The notes: generated from the sequence alone by a model not told the origin. DNA of 64,000 nucleotides from Competibacter_A sp037045535 (GCA_037045535.1 JBAOHI010000071.1:1-64000), one strand, 5' to 3'. Positions 19,800 to 28,712 are shown, counted from the stretch's first letter. Translations and numbers: made by a program.

Positions 19800-19891
19800 C
19801 TGTCCATTCCCGGCAAAAGCTGCCATCGTCCGCGAAAAGTTCGCCGGGAATGCGAGATGGATTTTTATCAAGGACGGACATGATTCAAAGT

Positions 19892-19939
19892 GTTCGATTT
19901 TCGGACGATCAAACGATTTCGTCCGTCCGAAAATCGAAC
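19892..19939. promoter_or_regulatory. 48-bp inverted repeat, putative activator binding site
   Basis: GTTCGATTTTCGGACG (19892-19907) is perfectly inverted at 19924-19939, around a 16-nt spacer. A second, inner pairing CGGACGA/TCGTCCG (19902-19908, 19919-19925) is possible. It contains the 11-mer shared with the acx control region and lies about 170-220 bp upstream of the sigma-54 promoter. It could also end adh transcription, but no T-run follows directly. Confidence 0.6.
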
Positions 19940-20110
19940 TCCTCATATTTTGTCCCACGCTGTATCGCCCTCGATCAAGCGAAACTTTCCTGGTTGCTTT
20001 TTCCTCTTCGGATCGTCCTGCGGATTCGCTTGCCTGGATCAGGCCAATATCCACATTGAAATTTTCACATAATTAAATCACAAACGATTAATAATTATAT
20101 AGTTATTTTA

Positions 20111-20126
20111 TGGCATTTTTTTTGCC
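20111..20126 (+). promoter_or_regulatory. Sigma-54 promoter of the activator gene
   Basis: TGGCATTTTTTTTGCC has TGGCA and TTGC with GG (20112-20113) and GC (20124-20125) 10 bp apart, as required for -24/-12. The enhancer-like repeat upstream suggests positive autoregulation. Confidence 0.7.
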
Positions 20127-20287
20127 AACTATAATCACATATCAAGGCAATCTATTTCTGCACTGGGAGGTGCCGGAGACGCTGAAAATTTAGATAAAGC
20201 CAACATGGCGGAATAAATGGGGAATCAATTCCCAGCCGCGATTACAGCGATACGCCTGTTGCAACCACCAAAGAGGAGAGAACAGAG

Positions 20288-22345
20288 ATGGCGCATAAAG
20301 CCGAGAGGCAGGTTTTTGCCGATCCCGGTAACGATACGGCAGTCATGGCGGCATGGGAGCGATTTCTCACGGGCAGTAAGCAGCCATCCGATGCCTTGCG
20401 TGGCCTCGTCGAAGGTTCTTGGCAACGCTGCCGAGCGCACCAGGTCGATCCCAAAAAACGGAGCGGTCCGTCACCCGTGTGCGACTCGAAGCTGGAGTCG
20501 CTCAAAGGCCAACATCGCGAATTGTTCGAAGCCGCCGCGCCGATCATGGCCTGCGCACGGGATTTCCTCGCGGAGACGGGCGCCATCATGGCGCTCGCGG
20601 ACACCAGTCCTACCATTCTCACCACGGAGGGCGACAACCGCACCCTGGGTCTTGCCGAAGATATTCATTTGCTGCCCGGCGTTGCCTGGAGCGAGAACAT
20701 GTGCGGCACTAACGCCATTGGCACCGCGCTGGCTGTCGGCCACGCCGTGCAAATTCACTCCGCCGAACATTACTGCGCGGGCATCAAACGTTGGACCTGT
20801 TCCGCCAACGTCATTCGTCATCCCCACGACGGTAAAATCTTGGGCGTGATCGACGTATCCGGGCTTTCGGAAACCTACAACCGCCAGAGCATGGCCCTGG
20901 TCATGACGGCGGCCAGTCGGATCGAGAGCCGACTGACCATTCGCGAGCTGGAGCGACGCTATCAGTTGTTGGAAGTCACCTTGCCGCACTGGTCGGGTGG
21001 TACCGATGGCGTGATTTTGTTCGACCAGCGCGGTTATCCCATCAAGGCCAACGAAAACGGGCAGGCGGCGCTTACTGCCTTCGGTGCCGACCTCGATCTG
21101 GCCGCACCGCGGCGAATCCCGGCGCTCGCACTCGACGGGGGCGGACAAGCGTATCCTCCCTGGCTGCGTTCAGAATGGTTGGTACCGGTGGTCAGGCGCC
21201 ACGAGCGCTTGGGAACCCTGCTGATCATACCGTTGCCACGTCTTGGTCGCGGGTGGGCAGGAGGGGCTGAACGATCGCGGTTTCCAGCGAGCGTGGAAGA
21301 AAATAATTGTTCTTCGGCAATATCAGCGAGTTTTGCCAGAATCATTACCGGTCATGTCGGGCTGCTGGAAGCCGTCCGCAAGGCGAGCCACTTGGCCCAT
21401 TCCCGCGTGCCCGTGCTGCTGTTGGGCGAGACCGGAACGGGTAAGGAGGAATTCGCGCAAGGTATCCATCAGGCCAGTCCGTTTCGAGAGGGTCCTTACG
21501 TGGCGCTCAACTGCGGTGGTCTATCGCGCGACCTGCTCGCAAGCGAGCTGTTTGGCTATGTGGACGGCGCTTTCACGGGCGCGCGCCGCAACGGTCTGGT
21601 CGGCAAGGTCGAAGCAGCCAACGGCGGTACGCTCTTTCTGGATGAAATCGGCGAAATGCCGCTCGATCTCCAGCCTCACTTGTTGCGTGTGCTTGAACAG
21701 GGTGAAATCTACCGTCTCGGCGAGAGCACGCCGCGCAAGGTCAACTTCCGGCTCGTTGCCGCGACGCATCGCGATCTACGTCGGGATGTGGCCGATGGTC
21801 GCTTCCGCATGGACTTTTACTACCGAGTGGCGGTGACATCGATCCGGATTCCTGCCTTGCGGGATCGGAAGGGCGATATCGGTCTTCTTGCCCGACATTT
21901 TGCCAAGCGTTTCTGCGGGCTGCACGAGCTGAAATCCCGCCGCTTGGATGAGGCGCTCGTTGCACACCTGGAAAGCTATGCGTGGCCGGGAAATGTTCGA
22001 GAGCTGCGCAATGTGATCGAGAGCATGTTGTTGACGAGTGATCGCCAAGTTCTTGGTGTCGATGACTTGCCACCGGAGCTTACGCACGAGATGGCGTCCG
22101 ACGACGCGCCCGCCGGTACGGCAGAGCTTACGCACGAGATGGCGTCCGACGACGCGCCCGCCGGTACGGCATTCAGCATTTCCGAGAGCGAAGCCAATCT
22201 CATCCGACGCGCGATTACCGCTACGCGGGGTAATCTTACCCGCGCGGCACGCGAACTCGATATCGCTAAGAGCACTCTCTATCAGAAAATCAAGCAATAC
22301 GGCTTGAAGCGGGAAATTTATTGCGCGCGCGGGTTCGATTCCTGA
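20288..22345 (+). CDS. acxR: Sigma-54-dependent activator, AcoR/AcxR type
   Basis: 685 aa enhancer-binding protein. An N-terminal sensor of the AcoR/GAF type covers about residues 80-220 (VAWSENMCGTNAIGTAL, IDVSGLSETYNRQ). The AAA+ domain has Walker A GETGTGKE (380-387), the sigma-54 contact loop GAFTGA (427-432) and Walker B LFLDEIGEM (449-457). A Fis-type helix-turn-helix is at about 640-675 (NLTRAARELDIAKSTLYQKIKQ). The linker before the HTH carries a perfect 16-residue duplication (597-628). It probably senses the ketone or alcohol and drives the acx operon, and possibly its own gene. Confidence 0.92.
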   Translation: MAHKAERQVFADPGNDTAVMAAWERFLTGSKQPSDALRGLVEGSWQRCRAHQVDPKKRSGPSPVCDSKLESLKGQHRELFEAAAPIMACARDFLAETGAIMALADTSPTILTTEGDNRTLGLAEDIHLLPGVAWSENMCGTNAIGTALAVGHAVQIHSAEHYCAGIKRWTCSANVIRHPHDGKILGVIDVSGLSETYNRQSMALVMTAASRIESRLTIRELERRYQLLEVTLPHWSGGTDGVILFDQRGYPIKANENGQAALTAFGADLDLAAPRRIPALALDGGGQAYPPWLRSEWLVPVVRRHERLGTLLIIPLPRLGRGWAGGAERSRFPASVEENNCSSAISASFARIITGHVGLLEAVRKASHLAHSRVPVLLLGETGTGKEEFAQGIHQASPFREGPYVALNCGGLSRDLLASELFGYVDGAFTGARRNGLVGKVEAANGGTLFLDEIGEMPLDLQPHLLRVLEQGEIYRLGESTPRKVNFRLVAATHRDLRRDVADGRFRMDFYYRVAVTSIRIPALRDRKGDIGLLARHFAKRFCGLHELKSRRLDEALVAHLESYAWPGNVRELRNVIESMLLTSDRQVLGVDDLPPELTHEMASDDAPAGTAELTHEMASDDAPAGTAFSISESEANLIRRAITATRGNLTRAARELDIAKSTLYQKIKQYGLKREIYCARGFDS
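22076..22171 (+). repeat. Perfect 48-bp tandem duplication inside acxR
   Basis: Units 22076-22123 and 22124-22171 are identical and in frame, each encoding ELTHEMASDDAPAGTA. The duplication lengthens the linker between the AAA+ and DNA-binding domains by 16 residues. Complete identity suggests a recent event. Confidence 0.95.
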
Positions 22346-22398
22346 ATGGGTCTACGCCCAAAACCGCGTGATTTTTGAAAGCCTTCTACTTCAATGAT

Positions 22399-22699
22399 CT
22401 AGGGCCTGTTAACAATTGAGCCGAAACTATCGTTTCAATTTATTGACGGAGTTGGAACGATGGAACGACGAGTGCTTCGAGACGACCCGTGGGAACGGAT
22501 CAAAGATCTGCTGCCAGGCAAGGTGAAGATATTGGAGTCACGGCCAAGGACAATCGATTGTTCCTGGAAGCCGTGTTGTGGATCGGCCGGACGGGGGCGC
22601 CGTGGCGGGATTTGCCGCCGGAACTGGGCCATTGGCACACCACTTTCACGCGCTTTGCACGCTGGACCCAGTCGGGTATCTGGTGTTAACAGACCCTAG
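22399..22699 (+). mobile_element. 301-bp IS-derived (MITE-like) element
   Basis: The ends CTAGGGCCTGTTAACA (22399-22414) and TGTTAACAGACCCTAG (22684-22699) form a 16-bp inverted repeat with one mismatch. Inside is the start of an IS5-type transposase (MERRVLRDDPWERIKDLLPG at 22460), frameshifted near 22537 (AKDNRLFLEAVLWIGRTGAPWRDLPPELGHW continues in another frame) and lacking the catalytic domain. Both ends are kept while the coding part is deleted, so it may be mobilised in trans. Its family differs from that of the adjacent elements. Confidence 0.7.
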
Positions 22700-23542
22700 A
22701 TAGTGTAGTCATGAGATAGGAAATATGAGAGGCTGATGTGATCGAAAGGGGGATCACATGAGCAAAGAGAGAGGATTAGCGCACAGACGGCACGATATAT
22801 CTGACCGGGTGTGGGGTTTAATAGAGCCGCATTTACCCGGTCGGAGGGGTCAGTGGGGAGGGATTGCCGAGGATAATCGGCGCTTTATCAACGCTGTTTT
22901 CTGGATTTTACGGACGGGAGCGCCGTGGCGCGACTTGCCGCCGGATCTGGGCGGATGGGGAAACACGCACCGTCGGTTTATTCGGTGGCGGGACGCGGGC
23001 GTGTGGGAAAGGCTCTTGGAAGCGTTGATTGATGACCCCGATATGGAGTGGTTGATGATCGACGCGACCCATATCAAGGTGCATCCGCACGCTGCGGGGG
23101 CGGTTGGCGGCAACGAGGACATGGCGCGTACAAAAGGGGGCTCAACACCAAGGTACATGTGGCCGTGGATGCGACTGGTCTGCCACTCCGAGTGTCTGTT
23201 ACAACAGGTACCCGTGCGGATTGCGCAGAGGCTTTGCCGCTGATCGAGGGATTGCAGGCCGATGCGCTGATGGCGGATAAGGCCTATGATACCAACGAAA
23301 TTCTTGCTCACGCCGCCGCGCACCGCATGGTCCCCGTCATCCCGCCCAAGAAAAACCGCAAAGACCAACGCGATTACGATACCTATCTATATCGCCTTCG
23401 CCATCTGGTTGAAAACGCCATCCTGCGCCTCAAAGGCTGGCGCGGTGTTGCCACACGCTACGCCAAACGTACCTCTTCCTTCCTCGCCATTGTCCAAATC
23501 CGCTGCGCTTTCCTTTGGCTCTCTATCTCGTGACTACACTAT
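22700..23542 (+). mobile_element. IS5-type insertion sequence, complete, 843 bp
   Basis: Terminal inverted repeats ATAGTGTAGTCATGAGATAG (22700-22719) and CTATCTCGTGACTACACTAT (23523-23542), one mismatch. CTAG lies on the left and TTAG on the right, consistent with a CTAG-type target, one copy mutated. It carries one transposase in two frames and abuts the MITE-like element. Its length equals that of the reconstructed copy at 23606. Confidence 0.9.
22758..23533 (+). CDS. IS5-type transposase, two frames joined by -1 shift
   Basis: The first frame (22758-23243) has the N-terminal domain and first DDE segment (LAHRRHDISDRVW; RTGAPWRDLPPDLGGW; LMIDATHIKVHPHAAG). The second frame, ending at 23533, has the rest (HVAVDATGLPLRV; ADKAYDTNEIL; the region of the last acid RHLVENAILRLKGWRG). 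The AAAAGGGGG run at 23132-23140 allows a -1 shift that joins them as ARTKGGLNTKVHVAVD. Programmed frameshifting is usual in this IS group. No internal stop interrupts the joined protein, so it may be active. Confidence 0.85.
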
Positions 23543-23632
23543 TTAGGCAATACGCATATATTTGAAAATAGACATAATGAAATTATTTTTTAACACTGCT
23601 TCTAGGCACTGTAGTCACGAGATTAAAGATAT

Positions 23633-24711
23633 TAGGACTTTCGCTTTCATTTTCAAGATATTGATATTTTTGATATAATTCTCGGATGGTTACGAAAGAG
23701 CAATATGTCCAGTATTTGATTAGCACGCCGGTGAATTATACGTGTACACATCTGGCGGATCATTTGGAGGGGACGAGTCACGATGCGATCAACGATTATT
23801 TGCGCCGGGGCAAGGTGACGGCACGGGATTTATGGAGGCTGGCAGCGCCGCTCATTGCGAATCGACAGGAAGCGTATTTGATCGTGGATGACAGCGTGCA
23901 GGAGAAACCGCATTCTCGCGTGATAGAACTGGTCAAGCGTCAATACAGCGGCAACAGGCACAGTGTAGTGAAAGGGATTGGGGTGGTGAATTTAGTTCAT
24001 AGCGCGGGAGAGGACTACTACCCGATTGATTTTCGAATCTACGCGCCGCCTATGGACGGACTGACCAAGAATGACCACTTTCGCGACCTGTTACGCCGGG
24101 CTTGGCGAGAGAAAGGGATTGAAGCGGACACGGTTTTGTTTGATAGCGGGTATGGCGCTGCCGATAATCTCAAGTTCATTCATCGGCTTAACAAAGTCTT
24201 TGTCACGACGTTAAAGGAAAACCGCTTGGTGAGCCTCAAGCCGGGCGATGGCTCTTTTCATCTCCAAGACCTGGAATGGACGCCAGAGCAGTTGCGGCAA
24301 GGCATGACCGTCAAGCTCAAGGAAGTCCCTTTCAAAGTGCAGCTTTTCAAGGTGGTCGCCTCCAACGGCGACATTGACTGGATGATCACCAATCGATCCC
24401 CAGGTTCCATCGACACGCAGGTTGTTCAAAGAGAAAACAAGGTGCGTTGGATGATCGAGCAACTGCATCGCGAACTGAAACAACTCACGGGCATCGAAAA
24501 ATGCCAATGCCGCAAACAACGCGCCCAGCGCACCCACATTGCCTGCTGTTATCAGGCGTGGTTCTCGTTGAAAGTCAGGGCTAAAAAACTAAAAACCACT
24601 CTCTATCGCGTCAAACACACTCTCTGGAGCCACTATCTGCGCAGCGAGTTGCAACAGCCACACGTCCCCGTGTATCAGTCTGCCTAGCCAAAAGGCTAAG
24701 CGAAAGTCCTA
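23633..24711 (+). mobile_element. 1079-bp IS (IS701/IS4-like) nested in the IS5 copy
   Basis: Perfect 14-bp terminal inverted repeats TAGGACTTTCGCTT / AAGCGAAAGTCCTA, flanked by direct repeats GATAT at 23628-23632 and 24712-24716. The intact transposase and ends suggest a recent, possibly active insertion. Family assignment is from the transposase; the 5-bp duplication is not decisive. Confidence 0.88.
23686..24687 (+). CDS. DDE transposase, IS701/IS4-like
   Basis: 333 aa, uninterrupted. The RNase-H-like core shows as LIVDDSVQEKPHS near residue 65, VLFDSGYGAADNLKFIHRL near 147, and a C-terminal segment with the last acid (RWMIEQLHRELKQLTGIEKCQ near 256). The basic C-terminus is typical of transposases. 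The gene fills the element between its inverted repeats. Confidence 0.85.
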   Translation: MVTKEQYVQYLISTPVNYTCTHLADHLEGTSHDAINDYLRRGKVTARDLWRLAAPLIANRQEAYLIVDDSVQEKPHSRVIELVKRQYSGNRHSVVKGIGVVNLVHSAGEDYYPIDFRIYAPPMDGLTKNDHFRDLLRRAWREKGIEADTVLFDSGYGAADNLKFIHRLNKVFVTTLKENRLVSLKPGDGSFHLQDLEWTPEQLRQGMTVKLKEVPFKVQLFKVVASNGDIDWMITNRSPGSIDTQVVQRENKVRWMIEQLHRELKQLTGIEKCQCRKQRAQRTHIACCYQAWFSLKVRAKKLKTTLYRVKHTLWSHYLRSELQQPHVPVYQSA

Positions 24712-24750
24712 GATATGAGAGAATCATGGAGCCAAAGAATGGGAGGCTCC

Positions 24751-25523
24751 ATGAAAGAGACGGTTCCTGCATACCGTCGCCACGACATTTCAGATGAAAC
24801 CTGGGCCTTGCTGGAACCGCATCTGCCGGGGCGCGAGGGTGTTTGGGGCGGCATCGCTAAAGACAATCGATTGTTTATCAATGCGGTGTTCTGGATATTG
24901 CGAACGGGTGCGCCGTGGCGAGATTTGCCGCCAGGCTATGGTGGTTGGAGCAACACGCACCGCCGCTTCATCCGCTGGCGGGACAAGGGGGTTTGGGAGA
25001 AGCTGCTGGAAATGCTGATCGATGAGCCGGACTACGAATGGCTGATGATCGACGCCAGCCATTGCAAGGTCCATCCCCATGCCGCCGGAGCCAAAGGCGG
25101 AAACCAGGCCATGGGCCGCACCAAAGGGGGCTCAATACCCAGATACATCTGGCCGTGGATGCGCATGGCATGCCGGTCAGAATCGTTATTACAGAAGGTT
25201 CCCGGGCGGATTGCACGCAGGCAGGCCGCCTGATTGAAGGGATCAACGCCGATCATCTGATCGCGGACAAAGGGTACGATACCGACGCCATTCTTGAGCA
25301 GGCCACAGCGCAAGGGATGAATGCCGTGATCCCGCCGAAGAAAAACCGCGTCACCCCAAGGTCGTACGACGAAGATCTGTATAAACTCCGCCACCTCGTC
25401 GAAAACGCGTTCCTGTCCCTCAAAAGATGGCGCGGCATCGCCACAAGATACGCCAAAAACAGCAAATCTTTCCTCATCGCCGTCCAAATCAGATGCATCG
25501 CCCTCTGGCTCAACATCTCGTGA
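24751..25523 (+). CDS. IS5-type transposase of the interrupted copy, -1 shift
   Basis: The first frame starts at ATG 24751 after GGGAGG (MKETVPAYRRHDISDETWALLEPH) and ends at 25233; the second frame carries the C-terminal half to 25523 (DADLY-equivalent SYDEDLYKLRHLVENAF). The CCAAAGGGGG run at 25121-25130 permits the -1 shift to RTKGGLNTQIHLAVD. The coding sequence is intact, but the nested IS lies upstream. It differs from the 22758 copy at many residues, so the two are separate family members and not a recent duplication. Confidence 0.82.
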
Positions 25524-25590
25524 CTACAGTATCTAGAGCGACAACTTCAGATGGGAGGGATCGGCCGTGGACGGCAGGTTCTTGTGGGCT

Positions 25591-26211
25591 CTAGCGGTTT
25601 CGCCCCCGAGGAACCAGATGAAGCATCAGCTCCTTGACGGTACCGATTCCCAGCTTACGCAAGAGATTCTGACGGTGCGCCTCCACGGTCCGCGGGCTGA
25701 CACTCAATTCGCGGGCAATCTCCTTGCTGGTCGAGCCCGCGAGAGTCTGATTGAGCACCTCCCGTTCTCGTTCCGTCAAGGTGGCAAGCTGGTGTTCGAG
25801 AGACTCCGCCGCGCTGGACGAACATCTAGCGGCAGCATCCAAAACTAAGGCAGCATTGATGCTATCCAACAAGGACTGGTCTCGGTAGGGTTTCTGAATA
25901 AAATCGACGGCGCCAGCCTTCATCGCTTGGACCGCCATTGGGACATCGCCGTGGCCGGTCAGCATAATGACCGGAATTTTGAACCCTAACTCGTTGAGTT
26001 TCTGCTGCAGGGCCAAACCACTCATTGCGGCCATCTGCACATCGAGTACCAGACAACCTGAGCGCTGCGGCTGGAAGATATCCAGGAACGCGAACGCCGA
26101 GGCATAGCCTTCAGCCTGCAGACCGACAGATTCGACCAATTCCTGGATCGAATCACGTACTGCCGCATCGTCGTCGACGATGAATACCGTTGGCTCTGGC
26201 ATGTTCTTCAT
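25591..26211 (-). CDS. FixJ/NarL-type response regulator
   Basis: 206 aa. The receiver domain (about residues 8-120) has IVDDD (11-15), phospho-acceptor D57, T85 and K107, all canonical. A LuxR-type helix-turn-helix covers about 142-198 (LTEREREVLNQTLAGSTSKEIA; VSPRTVEAHRQNLLRKL). Its ATG overlaps the stop of the kinase gene, so the pair is translationally coupled. Targets are unknown; the gene ends about 55 bp from the interrupted IS. Confidence 0.92.
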   Translation of the reverse strand: MKNMPEPTVFIVDDDAAVRDSIQELVESVGLQAEGYASAFAFLDIFQPQRSGCLVLDVQMAAMSGLALQQKLNELGFKIPVIMLTGHGDVPMAVQAMKAGAVDFIQKPYRDQSLLDSINAALVLDAAARCSSSAAESLEHQLATLTEREREVLNQTLAGSTSKEIARELSVSPRTVEAHRQNLLRKLGIGTVKELMLHLVPRGRNR

Positions 26212-28124
26212 GAACTAGATCTCCGTAACGTGAAGCGGAAGATGGCACCCCCGGCAGGATTGGGTTCGTACCAGAGTCGCCCTCCGTGAGCATCAATGAT
26301 CGCCTGGGAAATAGCGAGCCCCATACCCATGCTGCTGCTGGTGCCGGAATAGAGGGGTTCAAAGATGTCCGCGACCCGATCCAGCGGAACTCCGTGACCC
26401 CGATCCGTCACGCTGACCTGCATTTCCCGATCATTGATTGAGTCCATTGCAACAGATATCCATTTGTCATATCGCTCATTTGAGCAAATACTCCGCATCG
26501 AGTTTTGCAGAAGGTTGACCAAGACGAGTTGGACTTGCAAAGGGTCGGCAAGGACTGCGGGCAGGTTGTTTACGGGTTCGCAGGTAATACGGCACTTTCG
26601 ATATTCGGTCTCCGGTTCCATCATCCGGATCACTTCTTCGACCAAAGGACAAAGAGACATGGGCAGCAGCTGCACGTCGCTCGCGCTGACCAGCGACCGA
26701 ACGCGTTGAGTGATGGCTCCCGCCCGCTCGGACTGCTCCTCAATCTTCGCGAACAGTTCGATGAGCTTGGGTTTGTCATCGACATTGTTCTGAAGGCGTC
26801 GCTTGGCTGCCTGTGCATAGTTCTGAATTGCAGTCAGGGGCTGGTTGATCTCGTGGGATATAGCGGTGGCCATGGCGCCCAGGCTGCGCTCCTTGCTGAA
26901 GCGCGCCAGTCTCCCCCGCAGGTGGGCCGCCGTAGTCTCCGCCTGACTGCGTCGGCCATACTCATCTTGGAGCGCGGTTTGAGCCTGCCGGAGTCTCCGA
27001 CGGTTCAACATGAGCGTGATGATCAAGGTGGTCTGCGCCAAAATCACGGCCAACGCAGTGAGTATCTGCCAATAATAGTGATCCCAGGCCGTAGCCTCCT
27101 TGAATCGAATTTCACAGTCCGTTGGCAACTGGTTCTCAGCGATGCCCAAGCGGCGTAATTGCTGCCAGTCGGCGATGCAATGGGGCGTGGCCGGTGCCTG
27201 GATACCGATGACGGAGGGGTCTTCTCCGTTCAGCACCCTGACGACAAGCTCGCCCGCGCGTCGTCCCTGTTCGCCATAGCTCGCGATCGAGCCCGCGACA
27301 ATCCCATGGCCGAGATACGTTTCGAACATGCCGAAGACGGGAGCGCGCGAGACCGCCGCGATCCGCGTCAGCACGTCACGCGGTACCAACGGTATGCCAG
27401 CGCCGTCACGAAACATCGTTAAATAGAGCACTATTACGTCCGAAGGAAGCGCGCCCACCGCCGCGACCGTTTCGGCCAGCGTGAGACCGACGAGGTACTG
27501 GATCTCAAGTTTTCCCGCGTAATGCTCAAGCGATGCCTGCATGAGCGACAGGTGTCCGCTGTCTGGTTCGGCAATGCCTGCGACGATAGCGACTCGTCGC
27601 GTTGCGGGCCGTAAACGCAATGCCAGATCGAGCGTCTGTCCGAATTCGAGCCGGACCGGAACACCGATCGTGTGTGGATCGAGGCCACGTCTTTCCAGCG
27701 AGGTGACCGGCACGCTGTGAAAAACGATTGCCGCGCCCGGCCAGATTTCCGCGCGGTAGCGCTGGGCGAAATCGAGTGCGATCGACCCGGCCGCGACGAC
27801 CACGTCCACCTTCAGGCCACGATATTTTTTGCGTAGCAGCGCAACTATATCTTCCGCGAGCAGCGTCTGCGGAAAACGGAACATATCGAGTGTTTCAGCA
27901 TAGAATTCGGTGGGTGCTCCGTGCTCTGCGCGGGTGATGGCCTCGCGCAGGCTGCGATCCAGCGCGAGAAACGCCGGTAGATAAGGATCAGCGGCGTTCA
28001 GGATGACGACGCGACGCGCTGCGCCTTCGCTATCTCGTGCTTGGGCAAACGCCGTCATGGATACGATCGACAGCGCGATCATCATGACGAACCTTAATGA
28101 CGGCTGCACTTTTAGTCCTGGCAA
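26208..28124 (-). CDS. Sensor histidine kinase with ABC-type binding-protein sensor
   Basis: 638 aa. The N-terminal signal or anchor (about residues 10-29) is followed by a periplasmic region resembling ABC substrate-binding proteins (PF04392-like; about 38-315, with DVVVAAGSIALDFAQRY and PVFGMFETYLGHGIVAGSIASYGEQGRRAG split across it). A TM helix lies at about 353-374. The HisKA motif is ISHEINQPLTAIQNYAQ with H424, and the HATPase has NLLQNSMRS, DRGHGVP and GMGLAISQAIIDAHGG. It probably senses a small ligand directly. The family occurs beside uptake or respiratory genes, but none lies adjacent here. Confidence 0.9.
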   Translation of the reverse strand: MPGLKVQPSLRFVMMIALSIVSMTAFAQARDSEGAARRVVILNAADPYLPAFLALDRSLREAITRAEHGAPTEFYAETLDMFRFPQTLLAEDIVALLRKKYRGLKVDVVVAAGSIALDFAQRYRAEIWPGAAIVFHSVPVTSLERRGLDPHTIGVPVRLEFGQTLDLALRLRPATRRVAIVAGIAEPDSGHLSLMQASLEHYAGKLEIQYLVGLTLAETVAAVGALPSDVIVLYLTMFRDGAGIPLVPRDVLTRIAAVSRAPVFGMFETYLGHGIVAGSIASYGEQGRRAGELVVRVLNGEDPSVIGIQAPATPHCIADWQQLRRLGIAENQLPTDCEIRFKEATAWDHYYWQILTALAVILAQTTLIITLMLNRRRLRQAQTALQDEYGRRSQAETTAAHLRGRLARFSKERSLGAMATAISHEINQPLTAIQNYAQAAKRRLQNNVDDKPKLIELFAKIEEQSERAGAITQRVRSLVSASDVQLLPMSLCPLVEEVIRMMEPETEYRKCRITCEPVNNLPAVLADPLQVQLVLVNLLQNSMRSICSNERYDKWISVAMDSINDREMQVSVTDRGHGVPLDRVADIFEPLYSGTSSSMGMGLAISQAIIDAHGGRLWYEPNPAGGAIFRFTLRRSSS

Positions 28125-28350
28125 GCGGTATTATCATGTTCATTCAATGAGGTAAGCCTTGGTGCGGGTCGTGCCGTGAAAACGACCTACCCTGATCGAG
28201 CGAAAGGTTGCATGCGGGGAGCTTTTGAGGGAACTTGTTGGCCGCGTATCATCTAACTGTCAGCCTATGGTAACCAGCGGCATAACTCTACTTGTATCCC
28301 CGCCAGGCGTCCGAATATGATTTCTTGTCATCAGCAACAGCGCTAGTGCC
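28125..28350. other. Divergent intergenic region, kinase / clpS
   Basis: 226 bp between the divergent kinase and clpS genes. A plausible clpS promoter is at 28292-28321. Nothing else stands out. Confidence 0.5.
28292..28321 (+). promoter_or_regulatory. Sigma-70 promoter candidate for clpS-clpA
   Basis: TTGTAT (28292-28297), 18-bp spacer, TATGAT (28316-28321), 29 bp before the clpS ATG. Four of six and five of six bases match the consensus. Confidence 0.45.
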
Positions 28351-28677
28351 ATGAGCAAGGAATATTCATCGTCCTCCGATCAGGAGCGCGGTCTCGTCGT
28401 CGAACCAGCAAAGCCGGAACTCAAACAGCCACCGCTCTACAAGGTGATCCTGCTGAACGATGACTATACTCCCATGGATTTCGTCGTGAAGATTTTGGAG
28501 AATTTTTTTGGGATGAATCGGGAAAAAGCCACCCAGGTCATGTTGCATGTCCACACCCGTGGTCGGGGGGTGTGCGGGGTCTATACTTATGAGATCGCGG
28601 AGACCAAGGTGGCCCAGGTGAACGAATTTTCCCGCCGACACCAGCATCCGCTGCTATGCACCATGGAAGAAGTCTGA
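28351..28677 (+). CDS. clpS: ClpS adaptor of ClpAP protease
   Basis: 108 aa. It binds N-degron substrates and delivers them to ClpA. The core is complete: PPLYKVILLNDDYTPMDFV (substrate pocket), MLHVHTRGRGVCGVYTYEIAE and the C-terminal VNEFSRRHQHPLLCTMEE. The flexible N-terminal tail that enters the ClpA pore is present. It lies 35 bp upstream of clpA, the usual pair. Confidence 0.97.
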   Translation: MSKEYSSSSDQERGLVVEPAKPELKQPPLYKVILLNDDYTPMDFVVKILENFFGMNREKATQVMLHVHTRGRGVCGVYTYEIAETKVAQVNEFSRRHQHPLLCTMEEV

Positions 28678-28712
28678 ATTTAAACCACCCCCCAGCGCTA
28701 GAGGTGTGACTT

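Larger units (their letters stand above)
19800..20287 (+). promoter_or_regulatory. Control region of the sigma-54 activator gene
   Basis: 488 bp without a gene. It holds the 16-16-16 inverted repeat (19892-19939), a very AT-rich tract (about 20060-20110) suitable for DNA bending, for example by IHF, and a sigma-54 promoter (20111-20126). A purine-rich ribosome binding site (AGAGGAGAGAACAG) precedes the activator start at 20288. Confidence 0.65.
23606..25532 (+). mobile_element. Second 843-bp IS5-type element, interrupted
   Basis: Flanked by CTAG on both sides (23602-23605, 25533-25536). The ends ACTGTAGTCACGAGAT and its inverse ATCTCGTGACTACAGT match the element at 22700 closely. A different IS sits in its leader at 23633-24711. 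Removing that IS and one GATAT copy leaves exactly 843 bp. The interruption lies before the transposase start and separates it from the left end. Confidence 0.9.
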
